Position numbers and translations under genes: made by a program. From Babylonia areolata (taxonomy: Eukaryota; Mollusca; Gastropoda; Neogastropoda; Buccinidae), in contig NC_134882.1 in NCBI RefSeq assembly GCF_041734735.1, forward strand, positions 24,889,777 through 24,953,776: a DNA stretch of 64,000 bases. The letters run 5' to 3'. The notes under the pieces were generated by a model. That model saw only the letters and a program-made list of their open reading frames with translations, made no database searches and was not told the DNA's origin. Within the stretch, counting starts at the first letter, position 1; every line of letters begins with the position of its first letter. Of this stretch, positions 34,449 to 47,285 are shown piece by piece.

Positions 34449-34496
34449 GGGGGAGTGCCGTAAGCTCCCCCAGCGGGGTCCGGGGCGGAGCCCCGG
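34449..34496. other. Two adjacent GC-rich hairpins inside the hAT-like element
   Basis: Stem GGGGGAG/CTCCCCC (34449-34455, 34465-34471) is followed by stem CCGGGGC/GCCCCGG (34480-34486, 34490-34496) with a 3-base loop. The position is about 50-100 bp inside the left end. Confidence 0.8.
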
Positions 34497-35568
34497 CCGC
34501 CAACGCATTTCGTGCATTTTCCTGCTCTCTCAGGGCCTCTCAGAGTGCCTTTCAAGAAGAAAATATTTATATTTTTGGCAAGGAAAATTTATGGATTTTA
34601 GGTAATGCTTTTAATGGACTAAGCACGTGCAATGCCGTGTGTCAGGTAATATGTTGCTGTTAGTCGGGACATGTCAAGGGCTTCTACAGCCTTTGTGTCT
34701 TTAGCTGAAGTCCTTTATTAAGTCCACTAGGTCTTCAGAGAGACTGAATGGAAGGCAGTGTTCAGAGAGAAACAAACAAATTCTGATCTTAAGGTCCATG
34801 ACTTTATCCGTCAAACTAGGGCCAGCAAACAGAGGTTTTGCACAAGGCATTGTGGAGGTGTGCGAGTAGGAAGCGAGCTGTTGAAGATGGGTCTGGATCC
34901 TCACTGTGTTTCACCAACGATCTCTTTCCATTTTTTTCCATAGTTCAGTTTTGTGTTGTTACAGCATTTGCAAATAGCCAAACCACTTGCGTCAATTTTC
35001 GCGCACCACATCGAGAATTTCCGTTCAGTTTGTCTTCATTGGTTGAGCCATTCATTTTTCCACTTGTTCTTACAATCTTTGTCGATTCTCAAGCTTTTCT
35101 CTCCTCAGAAACTTCCAAAAACGGCATTCTGGCATGTGAAAAACTTGCAGTTTTGCTTCCCCGCTAACCCGAGAGATTAAAGCAAAGATGCTTCCCCTTC
35201 GCAAAGACAGAGCTTAGGCTAGCGCGGGAAGTGAAGCCAAACTGCTGGCCCTTGCATTTCAGAAAATAGAAAAACAGCAAATCAGATTCGAGAAGCTGAC
35301 GATCACGCGGTAAGCACGCTGAAAGCACATGCTTAGAGTCACGTAGGCCAGCCACCTATACTGACGTTTCATTAAAAAAGTGATGCCTCCTTTGGTTGTG
35401 GGAGATACCACTCTGTGTTTACTTTACTCGAACGAAATAGGGGGTGAAACAGTAATGTCTCTCCTCCCCCTTTCATTTTTTGTCCGTCCCGGGGACGGAC
35501 TGCTTCTATGATTTTCCGTCCTAGGCGATTTTTTTCTCTCGGTAAAATACAGTTTCAGGGCTAAGTAA

Positions 35569-35570
<2 letters not shown>

Positions 35571-35660
<90 letters not shown>

Positions 35661-35690
35661 GAGACACAGACACACACACACATTCTCTCT
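35571..35690. repeat. (GT)n-(CT)n-(CA)n compound microsatellite
   Basis: About 55 bp of GT, then CT, then CA; inside the hAT-like element. Confidence 0.92.
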
Positions 35691-35972
35691 GTTCTCGCTT
35701 TCCAACGAACAGTCCAATCCGGATTCTAGCGGCAAAAATGGGAGTCGTACACAGCGCACACGGCCAGACACAGCTGGCGCTGGCTTCAGTTTAGCTAAGC
35801 ACTGGTCAACCAGTCAAGAGAGTTCCATCTTCCGGTGAATAGTTCAGTATTCAAGTTCCGACCAAAACTTTCCCGGACCAGAAGCATAGGGACAAAAAAA
35901 AAAAAAAAAAAAAAAAAATCGAAATTTCATCAAGACGGAAATCCGTATGAGACGGAACCACTTGCACCCCTG

Positions 35973-36905
35973 TCTTGCAATCCTGACATTCACTTCATCG
36001 TCGATGGTCGCATTTCGTGACAGTGTGCTGCCAAGATATGTGAACCGCTCCACCGCACTGAGTCTCTGACCGTTGACTGTGATGTTGGGCTCAACGTAGG
36101 GTTTCCCTGGGGCTGGCTGATGGAGAACTTCAGTTTTCCTTGTGCTGATGGTAAGGCCGAAGTTCCTGCTGGCAGTGGCAAACTTGTCGACGCTGAGTTG
36201 CATGTCAGCTTCAGATCCAGCATTGAGGGGAAAATCATCAGCAAACAAAAAGTCTCTGATGATGTCTGTCATGACCTTCGTTTTTGCTTGAAGCCTTCTG
36301 AGGTTAAACAACTTGCCATCTGTTCGGTACTTTAGGCCGATTCCAACATCGCCATCTCTGAAGGCATCAGTAAGCATTGCAGAGAACATGAGGCTGAACA
36401 GCGTTGGAGCCAGGACGCAGCCTTGCTTGACACCATTTGTGACTGGAAAAGGAGCAGATGTTTCGCCATTGTCCTGGACTCGAGCCTGCATGCCTTCATG
36501 GAATTGGCTGACCAAGGAAATAAATTTCCGAGGGCATCCGTACTTGGCCATGATCTTCCACAGTCCCTCTCTACTCACGGTGTCGAAGGCCTTAGTGAGG
36601 TCAACATAGGTGGAGAACAGATCAGCATTTTGCTCCTGACATTTCTCTTGCAGCTGCCTTGCAGCAAACACCATGTCAGTGGTTCCACGCTCTTTCCGGA
36701 ATCCACATTGGCTCTCAGGCAAATGACCTTGGTCAAGGTGTGCTGTGAGGCGGTTTAGTAGGATCCTGGCAAGTATCTTGCCTGTGATGGAGAGCAAGGA
36801 AATGCCCCGATGGTTATCACAGGCTTGCCGGTTCCCCTTTCGCTTGTACAAGTGAATGATAGATGCATCTTTGAAATCCTGGGGGATCGTCTCTTCTTTC
36901 CACAT
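35973..36905 (-). CDS. LINE reverse transcriptase, palm region
   Basis: Continues the RT in another frame: CDNHRGISLLSITGKILARI, ESQCGFRKERGTTDM, YVDLTKAFDTVSREGLW (first catalytic D), GVKQGCVLAPTLFSLMFSAM, and the catalytic pair in RDFLFADDFPLNAGSEADM. Next is a thumb region with FTYLGSTLSRNATIDDEVN. Reading is cut by the hAT-like element and resumes in the 3' part at 34394. RT motifs are intact. One frameshift separates it from the endonuclease frame. Confidence 0.87.
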
Positions 36906-38646
36906 GACAGTACAGCTGATGGAGCTTCTCAGTCAGCACAGTGCCTCCATCCTTGTAGACCTCTGCTGGTATGGAGTCTGAGCCAGGTGCTTTGCCACTG
37001 GATAGCAGATGGATTGCTTTCTGGGTCTCAAGAAGTGTTGGCGGATCGTCCAGTGCTTCGTTGATGGGGACTTGTGGGAGACGGTCTATGGCTTCATCAT
37101 TTATGGAGGAAGGGCGATTTAAGACACTGTTGAAGTGCTCAGCCCAGCGTTCGAGAATTTTCTCCTTCTCAGTGATCAAGGTATTCCCATCTGCACTGAG
37201 GAGGGGGGATGATCCTGAGGATGTGGGGCCGTAGACTTCTTTTAAGGCATCATAGAACCTCTTCATATTGTGCCTGTCAGCATATCCCTGGATCTCATCA
37301 GCTTTGTCACTCAGCCACTTATACTGCATCTGGCGTAACTTTTGCTGAACAGTCCTGCGGATGGCATCGTACGCATCCTTTTTTGATGTGGACTTTGGGT
37401 TGCTCAGGTAGGCTTGATGCAGACAGCGTTTCTCATCCAGAAGCTGCTTGATTTCATCAGAGTTTTCATCAAACCAGTCTTTGTGCTTTCTGGTCATGGG
37501 TCCCAGGGTCTCTGAAGCTGTACTATAGATCAGCTCACGCAGGGTCCTCCAGTCAGACTCCACATTCTGGTTGTCCAGAGAGGCGGATTCCAGACGATCT
37601 TCCAGCAGCTTCACAAAGGACTGTTTGATGGTGATGTTATTCAGCTTTGCGATGTTGAGCCGTTTTGGAGCCTTCTGGCCTTGGGGGCGTCTCTTGGGCT
37701 GGATTCGAATATTCAGCTTCAAGACTACAAGGCGATGGTCTGTCCAACACTCGGCGCCGCACATGGTCTTTGTTACACGTACATCTTGCCTATCCCTTTT
37801 CCTGACAATGACGTAATCGATGAGATGCCAATGCTTTGAGCGAGGGTGCATCCATGACGTCCTGTTACGGGTAGGGAGGCAGAAAACTGTGATGGTTATC
37901 AGCAGTTCGTGCTCTGCACAAGTCTGAAGCAAAAGCAATCCATTTGGGTTGCAGTGGCCCACACCGTGCTTTCCAATCACTCCATCCCAGGAGATGTAGT
38001 CAGAGCCAACTCTACCACTGAAGTCCCCAAGAATGATGAGCTTGTCTGCTTTAGGGATAGCAGCAATGACAGAGTGAAGGTCCTTGTAGAACTTCACCTT
38101 CACTTCATCCGGGTTGGTCATGGTTGGGGCGTAGGCACTGACAATGGTGAGGTGCTTCTGGTCAGATGCCAGTGGGAGTTTCATGGTCATAAGCCTATCG
38201 TTGACTCCCTTTGGGATTCCAGCTAGCTTGCTGACAAGTGCTGTTTTTACTGCAAAACCAACGCCAGCCTCCCGTCGCTCTTCGCTTCCTCGTCCACTCC
38301 AGAAGAAGGTGTGACCAGATCCCCGTTCACAGAGCTCGCCTTCGCCTGCAAGCCGAGTCTCACTCAAGGCTGCGATGTCAATGTTGTATCTGGCGAGTTC
38401 GGATGCAACTAGTGCCGTTCTCCTTTGGGGTCTGTCCGCGTTATCTCTGTCCAGGACAGTCCTTATGTTCCAAGCACCAATGGTGAGAGGAACGATCCTG
38501 GTTTTTTTCTTTTCTTTCTTTTTGTTTCGACCGCTGATGTAGGATCCCTGCCAGCCGCGGTATGCTGGCCAGGGTGATATGGAGCAGGCAATTTTTAGGG
38601 CACCTTTTCTAGCCCCTTCCTCATGCCAGGGAGGTGAGCAGTGCAT
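36817..38646 (-). CDS. LINE endonuclease and first RT blocks
   Basis: Long frame of about 609 codons. The APE endonuclease starts near residue 55 (IGAWNIRTVLDRDNADRPQR). It carries ALSETRLAGEG (catalytic E), IVSAYAPT, LIILGDFSGRVG (the usual GDFNARVG with S for N), HWHLIDYVI and WTDHRLVVLKL (the DH pair). A linker with a coiled-coil look follows, then RT block 0-1 (LLSSGKAPGSDSIPAEVYK). The frame ends at a frameshift; the next frame starts 88 bp upstream of its stop. The asparagine-to-serine change in the catalytic loop could weaken the nuclease. Confidence 0.85.
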   Translation of the reverse strand: MHCSPPWHEEGARKGALKIACSISPWPAYRGWQGSYISGRNKKKEKKKTRIVPLTIGAWNIRTVLDRDNADRPQRRTALVASELARYNIDIAALSETRLAGEGELCERGSGHTFFWSGRGSEERREAGVGFAVKTALVSKLAGIPKGVNDRLMTMKLPLASDQKHLTIVSAYAPTMTNPDEVKVKFYKDLHSVIAAIPKADKLIILGDFSGRVGSDYISWDGVIGKHGVGHCNPNGLLLLQTCAEHELLITITVFCLPTRNRTSWMHPRSKHWHLIDYVIVRKRDRQDVRVTKTMCGAECWTDHRLVVLKLNIRIQPKRRPQGQKAPKRLNIAKLNNITIKQSFVKLLEDRLESASLDNQNVESDWRTLRELIYSTASETLGPMTRKHKDWFDENSDEIKQLLDEKRCLHQAYLSNPKSTSKKDAYDAIRRTVQQKLRQMQYKWLSDKADEIQGYADRHNMKRFYDALKEVYGPTSSGSSPLLSADGNTLITEKEKILERWAEHFNSVLNRPSSINDEAIDRLPQVPINEALDDPPTLLETQKAIHLLSSGKAPGSDSIPAEVYKDGGTVLTEKLHQLYCHVERRDDPPGFQRCIYHSLVQAKGEPASL

Positions 38647-39370
38647 TCCTAAAGAGGGCTGCTCAGACGCTCAGACGGCTGCCAAGCTCCATCGCTGCTC
38701 CTGTCAACGAAGAACGACCCTATGGCCTGAGCCGCCTGCGTGCAGGTCTGCGGCTGCGACTGCCAGTGTACCCACACCTGTCGTTTCGTCGCTCACCTGT
38801 CGCCACAGGACTTGGGGGTGATGAAATGATGAAGGATGAAAGGTCATTTTGGATGACTGATGACTTGCGCGATGAGTTTGTTTAAAGTGAAGAGGAGTTG
38901 CGCAATGTCGACCTCACTCTCTCGTCCAGGTCCAATTTCCAGTGGCAAGACTAAGTCGAGACGACTGCAGGATGAGCACAGATGCAGTGGATGACCAAGA
39001 TATCCTTTCAGTGTCTCATCTTGCTCTCTGCACTCCACAGTGCGTTGCTGTAACCACCTTCCTCTCCGTTGAACCGATAGGTTTCTTCCGCAGATTCTGC
39101 CGGATCCAGACTTCGCATGCATGGGTAGACACACCCCGGGGGCCAACTGCGTGTGGCATGCACACAGCACAGTGGAGCTAGATGGCCGTCGGTGGCTCTC
39201 CTGAGCCGACGCCCTTTTATGGATCTCCATAAGGGTGTCTAGCCACCCGCCTCACCAGTACCGGAAGGGAGCAGTGGGAGTGCCGGTTTAGTCGCCGGCA
39301 ACCCGACCCTGAACAGGTTGTACTGGATTACAGGTTACCAGTAGCAGATCTAATGACCTGACCTGACTAT

Positions 39371-41990
39371 ATGATTCATATATTATTACTGAACCAAGGG
39401 ATATATCAAATCATGTTAAAGGATTTTATGAGCAACTTTACAGGGAAAGGGATGTTGAACAGTGTGAAACAGATCACTTTATAAGCAACATGCCAAAATT
39501 AAACACTGAAGAAGCCAACAAATTAGAAGGGGAAATAAATTTAGAAGCAGCATGTGAGGCTTTAAGAAAAATGAAAAATTCAAAAAGCCCAGGAACAGAT
39601 GGATTCTCTGCAGAATTTTTCAAAGTGTGTTGGGGCAGGGTAGGACCCTTTGTTGTCAGAACTCTAAATACAGCATATTCAAAAGGTGAACTCAGTCCAA
39701 CACAAAGAGAAGGCATTATAATTTGTATTCCAAAAGGAGACAAAGCATGGGAAGACATAAGAAATTGGAGACCAATATCTCTCTTAAATACAGTCTGTAA
39801 GATAGGATCAATATGCATAGCTAACCGAATAAAGACTGTATTACCTACTCTGATTAATGATGATCAAACTGGTTTTGTTCCTGGGAGGTACATAGGAGAC
39901 AATATTACTTATTAGATTGATTTATGATTTGATAGAGTACCTAAATTGTAAGAATCTATCCGGCCTGCTGTTGAATATAGATTTTGAAAAGGCTTTCGAC
40001 TCGTTAGATTGGAACTTTATGTTTAAGGTACTGAAGGCTTTTGGTTTTGGGGAAAGCATAAACAACTGGATTAGAACCTTTTACACTAATATTAACTTAA
40101 TTAAGTCAACTGTAATTACTAATGGACATACATCCACATGGTTCTCTGTCAACAGAGGATGTAGACAAGGTGACCCAATCTCTCCTTTTCTTTTTATTCT
40201 GTCTGTAGAAATTCTTGCAATAATGATTAGAGAAAATGAAGATATTAAAGGCACTGTAATAAATAATGTTGAACATAAAATATCCCAATATGCAGATGAT
40301 ACAGAGTTTACTTTAGAAGATGATAAAATTTGAAATGTGTATATCAGTAATAAGGAATTTTGGAGCAAACTCTGGATTACACATGAATGCTGGAAAAACA
40401 GGTGTAGTGTGGTTAGGATGCAAAAAGAGGTCAAAGACAAGATACATGCAACATCTAGGCATGGAATGGAATCCCCCTAGATTCAAAGTGCTTGGCATTT
40501 GGTTTACTAATAATCTAAAAGATTGCGAAAACATGAATTACAATGAAAAATTAACAGAAATAAAATTACTGTTTAAGATATGGACAAGACGACAAATAAC
40601 ACCACTTGGCAGAGTTGCAGTTCTTAAACCACTTATCCTGTGAAAATTAATCTATTTATGGTTATTGCTTCCTAATCCCCCTGGTGATTTTATAGATGAT
40701 TTGCAAAAAAGGTGCTATATTTTCGTATGGAACAATAAACAGGATAGAGTAAATAGAAAATGGTAACAAAATATATAAGTGAAAGTGGTTTAAATTTTTC
40801 GTGAACTGAAAACATATTTGCGCTCTTTAAAACTAACATGGCTTAGGAAAATTAAAGAGACAAATCATAAATGGAAAAATATAGCATTAGAGAATTATTG
40901 TTTTATCAATAATATGGAAAATTATGGACCAAACATATTAGGAATACATAAAACAAAAAAATAAATTTTGGACAGAAGTTCTTAATGCATATGATAAATT
41001 TTATTATAAAACTGAAATACAGAATCCTAGTCAGATGCTTGCTGAACCCATTCTCTTTAACGAAAGAATAAGAGTTGGTCATAGTATTCTTTCTTACAAA
41101 AATTGGATTGAAAAAGGTATTTAAAAAGTTGCTGACTTTATTGGAGAGAATGGACAATTTTTATCTTTTACAGAATTCAGACAAAAATATGATTTAACAA
41201 CTGATTTTGTGACCTTTACTGGAATAAAAATGTCAGTTAAAATTTTCATACGAAAGTGTAACATACCTATAAATGTTAATACCATAGCAGAGAAAAACGC
41301 TGCATTGCAAACACTACATTCTGTTAAAAAAAGGAACACAACTGTATTTCAACATCATGTGTAATAGAGCCCAAATGTTGTAGGAAGTAGTAAGAAAAAT
41401 TACTACAAGAAATCAAATGGAAAGAATGCTTCCTTAAAACAAAACAAATTAAAAGATATCAATTTAAAATGGCTTCAGATTAGAATAATCCATAGAATTT
41501 TGGCAACAAATGTAATGCTTAAAGAAATGAGAATAATGAATGACAATAACTGTAATTTTTGTAATAATAAAAAAGACAGTATTAATCATATCTTTTGGAA
41601 ATGCCAAGTTACACAGTGTTTTTGGAAACGTGTTCAGACTATGTTTAATGAAACTTGTGAATTAACATCAAATTTGAGATTAACTGAAAACTGATGTGGT
41701 ATCTGACTTTATAATTCTGGTAGCTAAATCCTGCATTTATAAGTGTAAACGGAATAACAGTCAGCCTGACTTGAATATATTTAGAACACTACTTACCTAT
41801 AGATACAAAGTAGAAAAGCAAATATCAAGTATAAATCTTAGACTAAATGAATTCTCTGCGAACTGGTGTTATTACAAAAACCTGCTCACTGAAAACCCCT
41901 GACTCCATTTCCTTTTTGGATACTTTTTATTTAGCAAAAAGCAGCAGTGCCCAACTAATGATATGTATTTGCACTATTGTTTCATGATAA
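39371..41990 (+). mobile_element. L1/Tx1-like LINE, 3' portion (reverse transcriptase)
   Basis: Resumes the interrupted LINE. RT blocks seen are KSPGTDGFSAEFFK, WRPISLLNTVCKIGSICIAN, DDQTGFVPGRYIGDN, LLNIDFEKAFDSLDWNF, VNRGCRQGDPISPFLFILS, and the catalytic QYADDTEF near 40290. A C-terminal CCHC-like knuckle CNFCNNKKDSINHIFWKC near 41550 is typical of L1/Tx1 ORF2. Frames change near 39914, 40330 and in the poorly kept 40640-41490 stretch. The 3' end is not sharply defined. Confidence 0.87.
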
Positions 41991-44644
41991 CTTGACATAA
42001 TTAATTAGTAAAAAGAAGACTTCTGTCTACTATTATTAGAAAACACTCACCATATGTTAACTTGGTAGCAATGGGGCAGTTGTAGCTCTATGATGTCTCC
42101 TGTGAACTATGTTATTTGACTGTCAAATGCGTGCAGCTAGTTGGGAATCAGGGTGTCACATTATAAGTGGATTTTTTTTTCTTTTCTTTTCTTTTTCGTG
42201 TGTGTGTGTGTGTGTGTGTGTGAAAATACCCTTGCTAATTATTACCATGCTTGTGTAATATGCAACTTGTCACAGGAAAATTGTCATGGTGTGAAGATGC
42301 TGAAGAGAAAATATAACCTTCATTGCAAGGGGAAAAAAAAGACAGAAAAACACATGGTCCAGCTGATGGTGGGTGAACATAAACAAAATTAACTCACAGT
42401 ATGATTATTGGCTGAGAGAGACTGATGAATTTAAAATTGACAGACACATGGACAATGACTATCGGTTGAGAGAGAGACTGAGGTATTCAGAACTGACAGA
42501 CAAAAGGAGAGGTTCACAAAAATAAAAGTCTCATCTGCTGTCTCCCATACCACACAAACATAACTCTGACTTTGTGCACCTTTTGCTCCAGCAAAACGAT
42601 TTAACTCTTCAGCAAATAAATGCTATTAGTATTTCACATGTCAACACAAAATCTTTTGGTGAATATTTTCTTCTTCTTTTTTCTTTTTATTATTGTTATT
42701 TTTCTCCTACCATTTCATTTAAAATTATCTCACGGTCAATGTATGCGAGATTAACCACTAATCAGAATCATGTCAAAAAACTCATCTGTTTAATCCTTCC
42801 TATTTGAATTAGTGCACGTGTGTGTAATTCTGAGTAGGTAGGAAGTGTACGTAACCTCTTCTCACCTAATGAAAATCTCTTGAAATATCAGTTTGTAAGA
42901 ACTCACTATATAGGGTAAATGATAATTTGAATGCAATGCTTTTTTTTTCACTTGCGAACATCCACATCCCATGTGTCAAGGTGACTTGCATGCTCAGTTA
43001 CAACCTCAGATAATTATCTGTCAAGAGACGCATGATAAAGGCAGTAAACTGTCCTCACTTTCCCCAGAATAAGCCAGCTTGACACCAGCTGCTCACACAC
43101 ACTGAACTAATTTAGTGATAACCTTCGTGCCACTATCGTATAGTATTACACATTGCCTTCATTCTACCTCAACAAAAAGGAAGAACACAAGTACATTTAT
43201 TTTGTTTGTAAATCATATTCATCATAGATATCACCTGAAGAATGTGATTTGTGTGCCATGTGTATACAGCACATTCACTTTTGTTTTCACTTCTGTCATC
43301 TGAATATTTCCAGAACACAACTTTCTTCCAGAAACTTCAGGAATGGTAAAAATGCCAACTGTCCATGATTATGAACTGTGTGCAGAACATGATGTCCTTA
43401 CATGCTTCCAATAGTACAACTGGTTGGGATACTTCCCTGCTTCTAGAATTTATCAAGCAGGATTTTTGCTTCAGAACTGTTTAGTCACTAGCTATATAAG
43501 TTTCTTCACCAGCTATACCTATACTAGTATATGTAAAAAATATTTTAAAAAATAAAAAAATTAAAAAAAAACATGCATAATGAAATATTGTTTACAGGTT
43601 TAATTAGTTTTAAAGTATGTTCCATTTTTCAGCAAGCATCATCTGATGAAAAGAAAATGTAGTTTTAATTGATTGACTGTACTAAAGTGTGTTGACTATA
43701 CTAAAGTGTGTGCTATTTTCCTTTCCTTTTTGGTAGACCCTCTGGTGTTTTAGGATAATAATCATTAACTCTGCTTATACATATCTATATATAATACTAA
43801 CCAGTTAAGTGCCAGAGAATTTGTGAAAATGTGCTCTTCCCTTACCCAAGAATTTTGAGGATTCCAAATTAATATTCCTTTTAAATTCTAGTACAAAGAC
43901 TATAGAATATACAGAAGCAAAGTTAACGCTACTGTGAAGGAAAATGAATATGGATACTGAATCTGAGCTTCTTTCACATTTATTTTGATTGTAGATTACT
44001 ATTCTCGAGGGTTCTGTCAAGATTAAAATCAATCATCTTCTCAGAAACTAAGCAGTCAAACTTTTTTTTTTACACCAAAGAGCATAACCCCCCTTGAGAG
44101 GGAGCAGCCCTTTGACGAAACTGGTTGAAACTGAGCGGATAAAGTGTCTGTCATGCATCCAGTTTGCCTGCTATACAAAGAAGTTAGTCAACTGATCAGA
44201 GACAAAGAGCATGAAAAAATAAAAAATATCTGATTCCCGTCCACTGTCTGTCAACCCTGGGTTTCACTGAAATCATAGATGATTGGCTGTTGTCCAATTC
44301 CTGCTAGCTGCAGTCCACTGACAGTCGTAGCCACACACCCTCCCACACCCTCTATCTCGTCTTCAACCTATTGTCTGACATCAATCCTCTGTCTCTCCTC
44401 CCCTCTTCTCAAGTAAGTCTGGCAGCATTATTCTGAATTCGTTGAAGTCTGTCTGACAGATCTTTCATTATTTGGGTAGGCCGCCCCCCCCCCCCCCCCC
44501 CCAGCCCCCACCCCCCCCCCAAAAAAAAAAATTGCAGTAATCCATTCTTGAGGGAACAAAAGCGCAAATAAGTGTTTTGGTTGCATCACGAGAGATGGAA
44601 GCGGCTGGTTGCCAAATGTGTGGTGCCCCAACGGTCTACAAGAC

Positions 44645-44740
44645 TGCGGGATAGATAGAAAGATAGATAGACAGATGGACGGACGGACAGACAGACAGAC
44701 AGGCAGGCAGGCATAGACAGACAGACAGATAGATACAGAT
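44645..44740. repeat. (GATA/GACA)n tetranucleotide repeat
   Basis: Imperfect GATA, GACG, GACA and GGCA tetranucleotides over about 95 bp. Confidence 0.88.
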
Positions 44741-46379
44741 ACATAGATTGTACTTTCTTCGATTCACCCGTAATATAGAAATATTTCTTCTTTGGAAGTA
44801 AGCACTTCCCAGTTTCTTGTACCTGTTATACAAGGTTTCTGTAAAAATGTTCTGATGCCAGCATTCATGTTTATTGAAAACCTGCCATCTGCGCAATGTT
44901 AACAGTTACTAAGATCACAGAAGCCTGCCATAATTAGTGACATGAGTTACCTGAATTTTTCACCATTCAAACATTTCACTCTTCAATTGGAAATGAGAAT
45001 GGGAAGCAAAGATTACCAATTTGCAGTTATCAACAAGAAATGACTGGATGCAGTCATTTCTGGAAATGTCTCAAAATCTGTGTCATTATGGATATGACTG
45101 CTTTCCTGAATTGACTGTTACAAATACACACAGAATGACACTGAAACAGCAGAAAAAAATATATCCCCTGCCCTTCCTTCCCATTCCAGCAATATCAACA
45201 GTGAACAAGCCTCTTTTGGTGGATGAATAATAAGCACAAAACTGAATCACACGAAGAAAATAAAAGGAACCAAACAACACAGAAGTCTGTCAGCAGCAGG
45301 TGCTCATTGCACATTTGTCATGTTTTAGGTGTGACAGTGCTGTATTGCTTGATGATGAAGTATTATCAGTTTCATGACTGTTAGACCTTTGGTTGAGTTA
45401 AAGGGCAAAAAACAAGTGTAAACAACACGTGATTTGTTCTGATACTAGGATCCCTGTGATGAAGTATGGAAACCACTATTTTTGTTATCATTGTTTCAAT
45501 CAGATCGGGGCAGGCCTATGTACATGCTTAACAGGATTTAAATACAAGATTCCCTTCAAAACATCTGTGACAAGAACTAGTTTACAATGTTATCACAACA
45601 CAGTATCTGTCTACAAGTATTTATATGCAAGTACCTTTGCCAGGCAGTTCCAGACTTTTCTAGCATTCCGGAACAAATAATGTTATGACAGAGTACAGAC
45701 TGCTGGCAGACTTTCTCCCTCCTTACACATGTCAGAGTACTAACCAATTCTCTATTTGTAGCCTCGGTAGAATATATATAGCACAGGTCTTCACCTTGTA
45801 TGCTTATTCTACATGGGTTGGGTGTATCATGTCAGTTTGAATGTGAAAACACAAGCATGATAATCTCCATGTGTACCAGTCTCACTCAACTGAATTTTAT
45901 TTCCGTAAAATATGAAGAAAATAATAACAATAATAATGGATGGTACTTATATGAAGCAAACTCCCCTTATAATGGGCTCTTAGCACCTTATATGAAACAA
46001 AACATATACAATAGTGCATAACAACATACCTCTGCACATGAAAAAACAACACACACACACACGTGTGCGTGTGTGTGTGTGTGTGTGTGTATACACCAAT
46101 ACTACAAATTGCACATATGAAAACATACACACACATGTATACACACACAACAAAAAATACTCTACACAAACTCGCATACACACACACCCTTGCACACACA
46201 CAAACACCCACACACACGCACCTTAAGGCAACAATTTTTAAAGGATATTCAAAATTCGAATAACACAGGACATATTCCCAGTCAGGTGATGCTAACAGAT
46301 GATGAATATATACAAACAAGATTGGGAAAATTTGTTTATGAATGCTGCTGCAATTTAATGCATTAACTGATTGATTAAT

Positions 46380-46486
46380 TATGTTTTTCATTCGTTCATT
46401 CATTTACCATTGCACTTGTGTCTTATAAACCTTACGGTTTCATGACAATAAAATATATTCTATTCTATTCTATTCTATTCTATTCG
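46380..46486 (+). mobile_element. Retroelement 3' tail with (ATTCT)n
   Basis: An AATAAAA signal at about 46448 is followed at once by (ATTCT)n. This is the pattern of CR1/L2-like 3' ends whose tails are short tandem repeats. No coding remnant is visible upstream, so it may be a strongly truncated LINE or a SINE. Confidence 0.5.
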
Positions 46487-47285
46487 CACCACAATGATTT
46501 CAGTAGAGGGTAAAGTGGGGTTGGTAGGAGGAGGAATGCAGACAATTAGCTATGCTTCATCTCAGCCAAAGGCCTGTTTGAATAGACTGGTTTTCAAGTT
46601 AGTTTTGAAAGTTGTTTTTTGTTTTTTGCATGCGCTCTCCCAAGTCCATTGCGATGATGGTCATATTGGCCCCTGCGACGTAGCTATCCTCATCCTGAAA
46701 GAGGGCAGCTTTGGTAAGTTATGGAAATCCAGAAGAAAAAAATTCCAGATTGAAGGTTCAGGATACTGAAAGGCCCTTTGGCCAAATGTCTTTGAAGAGG
46801 TTTTGGGGACTCAAAGGAGCTTTTCTGCAGACCTGAGAGAACAGAAAGGGGTGTAAGTACAAAGGACAGAAGATAAGATGGGAGATGTCCTTCAAAGTGG
46901 CGATAAGCCAATATGGCAATTTTGTACTGAATTCTGTACTGGATGGGTATCCTAAAATGTTAGGTTAATTTCTTTAAGTATTACCTCCTCATCCCCCTAA
47001 TGATTTCGACACCTCTCCCCATACCCCTCCCTCATTCTGAAAGAGAAGAACAGAGAGAGAGTGAGTGGGCGTGAACTGCATTGCACTGAGTACAAGGCTG
47101 TTTGACAGCTGCGGGCTGTATCCACAGTACAGCGCCAATGAAATGCAGTGATAAGTGTCTGGAAGGTTTGCAAAAAATAGTGCTATCGACATGTAGCAAT
47201 ACTGAAATACTAACAAATTGTGAAAAAGAAATGTTGGGAAAAAAAAGTTGATGAAGCGAGTGCCTTAAAAATGGGAACTGTGGAC

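Larger units (their letters stand above)
34395..35972. mobile_element. hAT-like non-autonomous DNA transposon, 1578 bp
   Basis: A perfect 15-bp terminal inverted repeat CAGGGGTGCAAGTGG stands at both ends. It is flanked by the 6-bp target duplication TCTTGC (34389-34394 and 35973-35978). CAGGGG ends are typical of hAT; most hATs duplicate 8 bp, but 5-6 bp hAT groups are known. Removing the element and one duplication restores the LINE peptide NVRIARASATFGR. Two GC-rich hairpins lie near the left end, and a (GT)n then (CT/CA)n tract near the right end. No transposase is visible. Confidence 0.88.
35973..39370 (-). mobile_element. Minus-strand LINE, 5' and main coding part
   Basis: APE-type non-LTR retrotransposon of about 4.2 kb in total once the hAT-like insertion is set aside, near full length. 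The 5' UTR spans about 38650-39370, and its extreme 5' end abuts the target duplication at 39371. The clade is uncertain (I/RTE-like group with a C-terminal zinc finger). The related copy at 28793-30150 shares its RT and tail motifs. Confidence 0.87.
41991..47285. other. Long stretch without a recognised gene
   Basis: AT-rich with scattered microsatellites: (GT)n 42198-42222, a C/A homopolymer junction 44481-44530, (GATA/GACA)n 44650-44740, CA/GT near 46045-46220, and an (ATTCT)n tail at 46457-46486. Segments near 44400-44640 and 46560-46960 resemble interspersed repeats, but I cannot name the family. Confidence 0.45.

Noticed and set aside
46494-46769. Plus-strand coding gene
   Set aside because: No recognised domain; the surrounding 46560-46960 looks like an interspersed repeat rather than an exon.
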